Below, one piece after another: positions 56,842 through 64,000 of a stretch of 64,000 nucleotides of DNA (the first letter of the stretch is position 1; each line of letters opens with the position of its first letter). The position numbers were made by a program, and so were the translations under genes. This DNA is from Datisca glomerata. Taxonomy: Eukaryota; Streptophyta; Magnoliopsida; Cucurbitales; Datiscaceae. The notes beneath the pieces were generated by a model that saw only the letters and a program-made list of their open reading frames with translations, had not been told where the DNA came from and searched no databases. The stretch lies in assembly GCA_003255025.1 (NCBI GenBank), contig QANY01004770.1, positions 2,409,891 to 2,473,890 on the forward strand, given 5' to 3'.

Positions 56842-57770
56842 TTAATATAGGAGATTAAAACTCTAGGCAGAAATGAAAACCCCTTTACACACACAACCAA
56901 TACCATACACCTCAAGTTAATATAAGCCATATAATTTTGGGTTTTTGCTTCCTTGGGTCTTAGGAAGCCATGCCACCTCCAATAGGAGGGACAACCCAAA
57001 AGAATTATAGAATCACATCACCTTCACGACATCTACAAGGCTCAATTAGGGAACTAGCCCACTATAGAAAAATGAAGAATAGAATAACCTAAAAATAGTA
57101 AAGAGCACAAGTGACCCATTTTTATAGCGGCCGGCATGAAAACCTAACAAAATTAAGGATATGGTGAAAATACCCTTACTAACAAAATGAAGCCCTAGTT
57201 CCTTTAGAAGCATCTCTGTAAAAATTCACGAAGAAAGAAAACCCTAGCCCTCAGCTATCTAAAGCAGCGACTGGACAAAGCTACTTCAAAATGACTTGTC
57301 CGCTACAAAAAGCTAAGAGAAACTCATCGAAAATACTCCATCACAAACCTCCATCATAGCAAATCATCGTGAAGCTACATCTTCGCAACACAAAATTTTG
57401 AAAAAATCATAATTGTAAGAAAAATTTCCAGTTTTCATTTTTGTATATAATAGTATATTTCGTTGTTACTTTTAATCACTGTACTCACTGATTTTCATTC
57501 TACATTGCGATAAGTTCATTACCGGTGTATTTAGTTATTAATTCATGTTGATGCTCATTACTGGTATAGTTAGTTACTGATACAAATTGAAAATCATTCC
57601 TGGTACACATTACTGATTTTCAGAGGATAGAGGTTTAGAGATTTATGTGATTGACAGTAATAAAACAACAAACAATATATATTTATATGCCTTAAGTATA
57701 TATATATATATATATATTAACTTTAACTTCAATGTAAGGTGATTACATATTGTTCTTTATGTAAAAATGC
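56842..57770 (+). repeat. Tandem duplication, unit 1 (929 bp)
   Basis: Collinear with 57771-58812. It starts TTAATATAGGAGATTAAAAC and contains GGGTTTTTGCTTCCTTGGG, ACCTCCAATAGGAGGGACAA and GGAAGCCCTAGTTCC-like sequence. It resembles the 5' leader of a gene (short CT/CA-rich stretches, no ORF). The unit ends with a TA run and AACTTCAATGTAAGGTGA. Confidence 0.88.
57697..57718 (+). repeat. (TA)n microsatellite
   Basis: Eleven TA dinucleotides. The corresponding place in unit 2 reads AAATAACCATATATATGCAT, so the run expanded after, or was lost since, the duplication. Confidence 0.9.
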
Positions 57771-58812
57771 TTAATATAGGAGATTAAAACTCCAGGCAGA
57801 AATGAAAATCCTCTTACATTTGAGTTGTTATTGTGTGTGCTACACACACAACCAATAACATACACCTCTAGTTAATATAAGCCACCAAATTTTGGGTTTT
57901 TGCTTCCTTGGGCCTTAGGAATCCATGTCACCTCCAATAGGAGGGACAACCCAACAGTACTATAGAATTCCACCAATTTCACGATATCTATAAGGCACAA
58001 TTAAGGAACTAGCTCACCATAGAAAAATGAAAAAGATAATAACCAAAAAATAGTAAATAGCACAAATGATCGAAGTTTATAATGGCCGGCATGAAAACCT
58101 AACAAAATTAAGGATCTGGTGAAAATACCCTTACTAACAAAAGGAAGCCCTAGTTCCTTTAGACGCATTTCTGCAAAAATTCACGAAGAAATAAAACCCT
58201 AGCCCCCTTCTCTAACACGGCGACTGGACGAAGCTCTTTCGAAACGACCTGTCCGCTGGAAAAAGCTAATCAAAATTCATCGTAAAAATTCCATCACAAA
58301 CCTCCATCATAGCAAATAATCGCGAAGCTACATCTTAGCAACGAAAAATTCTGAAAAAATCGTGATTGTTTGCAAAAATTCCAGTTTTCATTTTCATATA
58401 TAATAGTAAATTTTGCAGTCACTTTTTATCATTGTATCTTCTTCTTCAACTGTCAAAACTCATAGTTCTTTCAGAAATTTCATCACAAAAATCTCTTACT
58501 CACGGTAAACGTGTTTTTAACTTCAATGTACTCATTGATTTTCAATCTATATTGCGCTATTTAATTTCATTACTGGTATATTTAATTATTGATTCATACT
58601 GATGCTCATTACAGGTATATTTAGTTACTGATATAAAGTGTAAACCATTCTTGGTATGCATTACTGATTTTCAGAGATAGAGGTTTTATGTGATTGACAG
58701 TAATAAAACAACAAATAATATATACTTATATGCCTTAAGTAAATAACCATATATATGCATATTAACTTAACTTCAATGTAAGGTGAGTTCATATTGTTCA
58801 TTGTGAAAACAT
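57771..58812 (+). repeat. Tandem duplication, unit 2 (~1.04 kb)
   Basis: Second copy of the block. It carries two extra stretches: about 30 bases near 57820-57850 (TTTGAGTTGTTATTGTGTGT region) and about 85 bases near 58435-58520 (CTTCTTCTTCAACTGTCAAA region). The ORF at 58366-58602 depends on the second insert and shows no domain. Confidence 0.88.
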
Positions 58813-59344
58813 GTTTAACTGTATGCTAAAATATAAATATTGATATGTGAAGTATTATCTTGGTTGCATTGACACAACAATAGTATATACATATATGTCT
58901 ATAATATATAAACATATAGTCATTGACGGTTGATTAGCATAGTTATATTTAATTGAGTACATAAGATATATTTGCATTTGTATATTGATATTTTCTCTCA
59001 GTACATAAACAATTAATGTAATGAAGTACAATTAATGTTTCATGTATTACAAAAAGCATATAGGCAGCAAAATACTTTTACTCACAGTATATAATCGATG
59101 ACTGTCTAGTAGGATATTAATATTTATTTGAGAAAATAAACTATATTTGCAGTAGTATATTGATTATTACTGTTAGTAAATGTACAAACTGACTACTGTG
59201 AAGTATTATGTAGTAGTATTGTGACTGTAGTGACATATGTGCATGCCTGTAGTATATAAACATATATTTAATTAGTGTGAGTTCAATGTACGATACTTCT
59301 TTAATGTTCATTGTGTTAAAAAACTTACATGTATCTAAAAAATT
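58813..59344. other. AT-rich DNA, no gene recognised
   Basis: Contains loosely repeated phrases such as TATATAAACATATA and CTGTAGTATATAAAC, probably intron-like or transposon-internal DNA upstream of the exon-like stretch that follows. Confidence 0.45.
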
Positions 59345-59751
59345 TGCAGATATACAATGAAGGGAAAAACCATCGTCGTAAAAAATTCAAAAAATATGAA
59401 AAACAAAGAAGAAACAAACATATATAAATAGATTTTTATATATAATGACTGAATATTTTTTTATATACTAGGAACGACTAAGGAAAAGCAGGAGACTGCA
59501 TCAACTGAGACGTCTACGATGACAAGGATACGAAAACGCGAATAAAAGCAAAAGCTACAAAAAATTAAGATTGGTATTGGTTATATACCCATAGTATTCG
59601 GTTATCATAATATGATTGAATCAGCACAAAAGTTTTTGTTTGAAAATCATCATTTGAATACTAAACATGTGAAAATGATGAAAAATCACTTTGAAATAGA
59701 CTGTTTTGATATGTTTATACAAGTGAGTAAACGTTAATATACTCTAAGTCT
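59345..59751 (+). pseudogene. Exon-like fragment, possibly a MULE-associated DUF1985-type gene
   Basis: After TTTGCAG at about 59350 a short coding-like stretch (MKGKTIVVKNSKNMKNKEE) is followed by an apparent intron (acceptor ATACTAG at about 59471). A second piece at about 59575-59731 reads GYIPIVFGYHNMIESAQKFL, then FENHHLNTKHVKMMKNHFEI and DCFDMFIQ, and ends at donor GTGAGTAAA. The spacing of hydrophobic residues before CFDMF resembles the DUF1985 domain of Ulp1-carrying Mutator-like elements, where a C-F-G-x-x-L-D-M block occurs. The resemblance is weak and frames are broken. Confidence 0.3.
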
Positions 59752-59885
59752 ATAATCAATGACCATAGTATTGATTCATCCAAACCTGTCCGTATCAATA
59801 GATAAGTTTTATAGAATATGTCTGTAAACACAAGTGAAAACAAGCAAAAATACATAAGAGCGGTATTAAATGAATGACTACAATA

Positions 59886-60206
59886 TTACATAAAAAATAA
59901 ATTGAAGGAGTTATATGATTCATATAATAATAAACTATAAGTATATTTACATATACTCTGAGTGTCTATGAGCATATAATCAATATCCATAAAATTCACT
60001 GGCCATTGACCTGTTCCAGTTAAAATTAAAAAAAGTATAACATCGTGATGCTCATTAACAACAAACAATGACTTAACCTTATAGTCAATGTAATTTCTCT
60101 CATCATCCAACTTTCCATCATAAAAAATAACAATGGGAATATTCGTCATCAGACCTAAAAAACATAACAATAAAGAAGTAAATAACATGGATAAAATAAT
60201 ATACAA
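59886..60206 (-). pseudogene. N-terminal fragment of a MULE transposase
   Basis: Minus-strand open frame with MTNIPIVIFYDGKLDDERNY, then IDYKVKSLFVVNEHHDVI. The pattern I-P-I-x-I-x-Y-x-G-x-W-x-x-x-x-x-Y-x-x-x-x-x-K-G-I-x-V is the usual start of plant MuDR-type transposases. The invariant Trp is replaced by Leu. Catalytic, zinc-finger (SWIM) and MULE domains are missing. It points towards the DUF1985-like fragment on the other strand, so both may come from one element. Confidence 0.45.
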
Positions 60207-60399
60207 TTATTCACTTTACGGTAAATAGCTATATACTAAAAGCCTACTGAAAGCACAAATCAATCCTAAAACCCATGCTTGAGCTACAGCCCCAATCCCA
60301 AAACGAAGTTAGCACAAAGGATGACGTAAAATGCCAACGAGGAATCTCCAACAGTTTTATTTGGCTTCTCTGGTGGCGTAAAAACAAAAGCAGTTGTAG

Positions 60400-60590
60400 T
60401 GCTTCTCTCTAGCAGATGCAGATCGCTCTCGCCCCTTTCTGCGTATAACAAAAATCACTGATGGATTAATGAAGCATCAGAGAGAGAGAGTGAATAGATG
60501 GTTGTGGATGGCTCTTGCCTCTCCCTGCGTAGAACCAAATCTCCGACGGAATTAACAAAGAATCAGAGAGAGAGAGAGTTATAAAACTAA
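60400..60590 (+). repeat. Imperfect ~90-bp tandem duplication with AG runs
   Basis: GATCGCTCTCGCCCCTTTCT up to CATCAGAGAGAGAGAGTG is followed by GATGGCTCTTGCCTCTCCCT up to AATCAGAGAGAGAGAGAG. The two units share the order CTGCGTA, ACAAAAATC or ACCAAATC, and GGATTAATGAAG or GGAATTAACAAAG. Confidence 0.8.
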
Positions 60591-60644
60591 AATACATAAT
60601 ATCCATTGAAGGAAAAATGGGAAAATTGTATCATTTATAATAAT

Positions 60645-60649
60645 GTAAT
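60645..60649. other. Left TSD (GTAAT) of the miniature LTR element
   Basis: GTAAT directly before TGTAAATAAAATTT; identical to 62025-62029. Confidence 0.85.
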
Positions 60650-61014
60650 TGTAAATAAAATTTACAGTCTCTAAGAATGTAAGCAACAGAAAGAAAATTG
60701 AGCTCAAAGCAAATATGATCATATATTCAATCTTGTTCTTTTGAGGTGATATTGACACTTATTTTTACACATAAAACAACGTTTATTTTTAAGAATATTC
60801 CTTTTCCGTTACATTTTATTCAGAGCCATTGAGAGAGTTATGATATTTGATTGAGCCGTTGGAGAAGTTATGATATTGTAGAACGTTCCTTTCCGTAACC
60901 ACTTTATCTTAGCTTCTCTTTTCATCCGGCGGTCCTCAATGCCTTAATCTATGTTTAACATTGTGATTAATTAAGCTACTGCATGTGTTCTTTGCATTAT
61001 TAATGTACCGTACA
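60650..61014 (-). repeat. LTR (left) of the miniature element
   Basis: TGTAAATAAAATTTACAGTC to ATGTACCGTACA. It aligns with the right LTR throughout, for example AGTTATGATATTTGATTG and GCCGTTGGAGAAGTTATGAT. Confidence 0.9.
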
Positions 61015-61035
61015 CTGGCCCCATTATTCCACCGA

Positions 61036-61611
61036 TCAATTTTCCCTTCGAAGCATTTGAATTTGGGGGCTATAAATTTTCTTGGGATCGAGGTAGCAAG
61101 TACTTCGAGACTTAAAGGTGAGCGTGTGAGTGATTCCAGGTCTCATCTTCGTGTACTCCCCAGCTTCTGCATTTCCATCATTTTTCTCTCCAGCATTTCT
61201 TTTACACCCTTTTTCCGTCATGGGCTCTAACAGACGATTCTCTCCTTCTGCTTCTTCTTTGTTATCCTTGGATTGGATTTCAACATCTTCCTGATGTATC
61301 AGGGTTGGTTTGCCTGGTGTATTTCCCGTTTCATTCAACATGCTAGTTTTCACTGTTTTCTGCTCATCCATATTAGTCCATTGACTCACCCCAGCACGCG
61401 TTTCCGCAAGTTCCCATTACAAGGTTGTGATCTGGTCTTAGATGGTTTTACAAGCACTACGGAGGGCCTCATTATTACGATGCTCCATTTCTTGCACTCC
61501 CATCAATATGGCTCGAATCATTCCCTGAATTTCCATCTAAGGCATAGGTTGGTCAACGTGATATGCATCGTTTCCTTCGTTAAGAACTATCTTAGATCTA
61601 GTTCTTGGCAT
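61036..61611 (-). pseudogene. Gag-leader-like ORF of the miniature element
   Basis: Probable start ATG 61611 (MPRTRSKIVLNEGNDAYHVD), with stops before and after IQGMIRAILMGVQEMEHRNN, EALRSACKTI. An open frame then runs from 61389: SQWTNMDEQKTVKTSMLNET, NKEEAEGENRLLEPMTEKGC and so on to 61036. The protein is highly charged, without zinc knuckle or capsid core. The beginning resembles the N-terminal part of gypsy gag ORFs, where a M-P-R-T-R start and a heptad-like stretch are common. I cannot assign a function. Confidence 0.45.
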
Positions 61612-61663
61612 CTTGGATTGTATTCTTGAGCTTTCTAAATCACTCTCAATGAAATTATCAAAA

Positions 61664-62024
61664 TGTAAAAGAAATTTAAAATCTCTAAGAATGTCTGCAA
61701 TAGAGAGAAAATTGAGCTTAAAGCAAATATAATCGTATATTCAATTTTGTTCTTTTGAGGTCATATGGCCTATTATTAATACACATAAAACAACATTTAT
61801 TTGTAGGAATATTCATTTTCCTTGTGTTTTATCCGGAGCCTTTGAGGGAGTTATGATATTTGATTGGGCCGTTGGAGAAGTTATGATATTCTGGAAGATT
61901 CCCTTCCGTAACCGCTTTGTCCCAACTATCTCTTTCATCTGACGGTCCTCAACGCCTTAATATTCATTAACTTGGTGATTAATTAAGCTTCTGCCACGTG
62001 CCCTTCATTATTAATATACTGTCA
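61664..62024 (-). repeat. LTR (right) of the miniature element
   Basis: TGTAAAAGAAATTTAAAATC to ATATACTGTCA. It differs from the left copy by scattered substitutions, mostly single bases. Confidence 0.9.
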
Positions 62025-62029
62025 GTAAT
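62025..62029. other. Right TSD (GTAAT) of the miniature LTR element
   Basis: GTAAT directly after ATATACTGTCA; identical to 60645-60649. Confidence 0.85.
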
Positions 62030-64000
62030 AAGTTTTCAGCCATTTAAGCGAGATTAAAAAAATAGAACATCTGTTTAATATATCCATTCTAAATTGCTTT
62101 TTTGTGTAATTTCTACGTTTAGTTTTTACCCACAAGCTACACAACCTGTTTTTTTTGTCAAAATTTAGACTTTCGATGCCAATCAAAACAAGTTACATAA
62201 ACCTGGACATCTAAACAGGTTTGGAATTCATCCACACTTGGCAATCACGAAGGAAACCTAGGCTAGCATGAGCTAGGCCATTAGTCTCTCGAGGCAAGAG
62301 GGAGACACTAAGCCTAAGGGGGGCAATGCCCCCTTATGCTTTGAAATTTTGCTTAATAAACCATTAACAAAATATTAAATTTACTTAAAAGTTATGTACT
62401 TGATTATTTGTTTAATTCATTACATTGAGAAATATATATTAAATATGTATAAATGTTATAACATTGTATCCTAAAATTTTAGATGATGACTTTATTTGTT
62501 ATACAACAGGTTTGATGAAAACTAAATAATTTTGAGTCAAATAAACAAAACAAAATTGAAGAGATATGTAATATGAGAGGATGGATGATATTGTTTAGGT
62601 GTTTAATAATTTCATAACTGCAGTATAGTATTGTTGGATTATGCTTCAATTTATATTTTCATTGTAGTTATTTTTTTCAACCTCTTAAACATTATCAAAG
62701 TTTATTTATTATTATTGTTGTTATTAATATATTCCCCCACTTTATAAAAAATTCTGGCCTCACACCTGTCTCGAGGAACATGATAAAAAATGTTGGCAAC
62801 CTTATTCGAAATGAATCTTCTATCCTTGCTTTGCAAGGTATAGATTACTGTGAGGTCAGTCTTGACGGATTAGATCAACCACAGCTGTTAAGTCAACTCT
62901 AAAAAAAATTTTAGAGTTATCATTTTTATTCTCTAAACCTAAATTGAAATGTACAAATCTAGATGAATGGTTCAGATGCAACTATGTTTCTTCGGTTGCT
63001 AAGCATCACAGAGAATCTAGATACAAACTTAGACATACAGCCTATTGAGGCAAGAAATATGAGATTACTTTCATGCTCTTCCCCTCTCTATTTCTGTATC
63101 TACTTAGACTACTTCCCCACATCCTTCCTCTAAACACCTCCCCACCCCCCCNCTTTTACCCGCGTACAGAACCTCCTTTCGGGACTTAACCCATTTTAAC
63201 CAGGCTGATAGAGGATTGGACCTCAGCAGAGTCACTCCTGTGGTGTAACAGTGGAAAATTACTTCACTTTTAATTATCAGATGATGAATACCGAAAAACT
63301 ATGTTCATTTGGTAAGCGTTGATTTCTATGGCGAAACAGTAGGCCGTGAGATTGCTGTTATCACCAAAAATATAAGTCGGACGCGATATGGGCTTTAATA
63401 TGGGTCGGAAGCATTGCTGAACCTTAACCCATCAAATCTGAAGATCAGGATCTTAACACAAGGTTAGCCATGTGGGATGACTACATACCCTGTTCATAAA
63501 AGCTGTTCGAAGTGGAAATTATTGACCCGTAAACCAACAACAAATAGCGGCTCTAGAATCGAGACTTTGAATAGACTAACAACCTGTTCTCTTGTAGAAT
63601 TTGATGTGAAAGCCTCAAAGCATGAAAGTTTTTGTCAGGTTCTGCATGCAATGCGAACCCACGTGTGGATAAGCCTCACCCTTTAAGTAAAGATAAATAA
63701 AAGAAAGAAAGGGATACAAAGTGTCTTATCCTTTTCTCTTGCGAAAATATGTCAACAAAGATATTCCAAGTATTATCAAACTTTACCTACCTGCCTATGA
63801 TACCTCCGCCGCGGTACAACTCACCACATCTATTTTGAGGGTTAAATTTAAATTTAACACAAATAATGAAAATCGAGAGTATGTTTGTCACAAAAAGTGA
63901 ATATTGAGACTCAAACCCAACAAGTAGGGATGAGGTCAAGTTTTAACGCTCAACATATAATTTGTTGGTGATATATGTTATCTTTACATGAAATCAATTA
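62030..64000. other. Intergenic DNA, no gene recognised
   Basis: No supported coding sequence on either strand. A GC-rich palindrome (AAGGGGGGCAATGCCCCCTT) lies at about 62317-62336 without an obvious role. The stretch 63150-63660 is less AT-rich than its surroundings and could be an old gene or organelle-derived piece, but I found no matching motif. An ambiguous base lies in a C-run at 63152. Confidence 0.45.

Larger units (their letters stand above)
60650..62024 (-). mobile_element. Miniature LTR retrotransposon (1375 bp, TRIM/LARD-like)
   Basis: Two direct repeats of 365 and 361 bases (60650-61014 and 61664-62024), each with TG...CA ends, flank a 649-bp interior. The whole is bordered by an identical 5-bp target duplication, GTAAT. 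Orientation is inferred as minus, because a gag-like ORF starts next to the right repeat and a purine-rich GGAATAATGGGGCCAG adjoins the left repeat on the minus strand. No pol domains are present. A clear tRNA primer site is not recognised after the right repeat, so the priming tRNA is unknown. This is a non-autonomous element dependent on another element's enzymes. Confidence 0.85.

Noticed and set aside
62317..62336. GC-rich palindrome as a transcription terminator or regulatory hairpin
   Set aside because: No adjoining gene and no T-run; eukaryotic context makes a rho-independent-type terminator irrelevant.
63150..63660. GC-richer stretch as tRNA, rRNA or organelle insertion
   Set aside because: No cloverleaf, 5S or known organelle gene motif could be recognised by eye; left unannotated.

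Overview
The window reads as repeat-rich nuclear DNA of a flowering plant, most likely a eudicot. It is AT-rich, has no long intact open reading frames, and carries GT...AG introns, plant-type LTR retrotransposons, an L1-type LINE, DNA transposons and one recognisable broken plant gene, a SUT4-like sucrose transporter. I see no intact host gene, rRNA, tRNA or CRISPR array. Nearly all supported coding sequence is decayed transposon protein. Two ambiguous bases (N) lie at 1736 and 63152.

Layout. 1-1258: minus-strand Athila-type Ty3/gypsy remnant. 2222-7020: tandem duplication of a ~2.4-kb block; each copy holds a long-inverted-repeat element filled with a minisatellite and a ~250-bp Helitron. 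7244-9377: small non-autonomous elements, including a MITE with a good target-site duplication (TSD). 9957-10244: an unidentified plant exon fragment. 11085-12712: Ty1/copia gag fragment (+). 13200-14366: solo gypsy-type LTR. 14740-22850: two decayed Tat-lineage gypsy elements (-). The second is accompanied by a spliced antisense ORF (16564-18578, +), a hallmark of that lineage. 23281-25298: LTR and leader debris. 25307-26246: a 940-bp hAT element with 8-bp TSD. 26392-27062: the sucrose-transporter pseudogene (-).

The central structure is a three-level nest. An L1 LINE (-) starts at a poly-T at 28162 and ends at 49749, bounded by an identical 11-bp TSD. An Athila-type gypsy element (-, 32983-49066) sits inside its ORF1. 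A CACTA transposon (36893-41693, exact 3-bp TSD AGG) sits inside the env-region ORF of that Athila. The CACTA shows no transposase that I recognise, but has exon-like pieces with splice sites, which suggests captured host sequence.

49930-56185: two copia pol remnants (-), the second with 5' LTR sequence. 56842-58812: ~0.95-kb tandem duplication. 59345-60206: fragments resembling Mutator-type (MULE) genes. 60650-62024: a complete 1375-bp miniature LTR retrotransposon with 5-bp TSD GTAAT. 62030-64000: nothing recognisable.

The genes do not form a pathway; the window records successive insertions, duplications and deletions. I found no convincing undescribed functional system. The most rewarding items are the datable nest, the possible gene-capturing CACTA, the antisense Tat ORF and the miniature LTR element.
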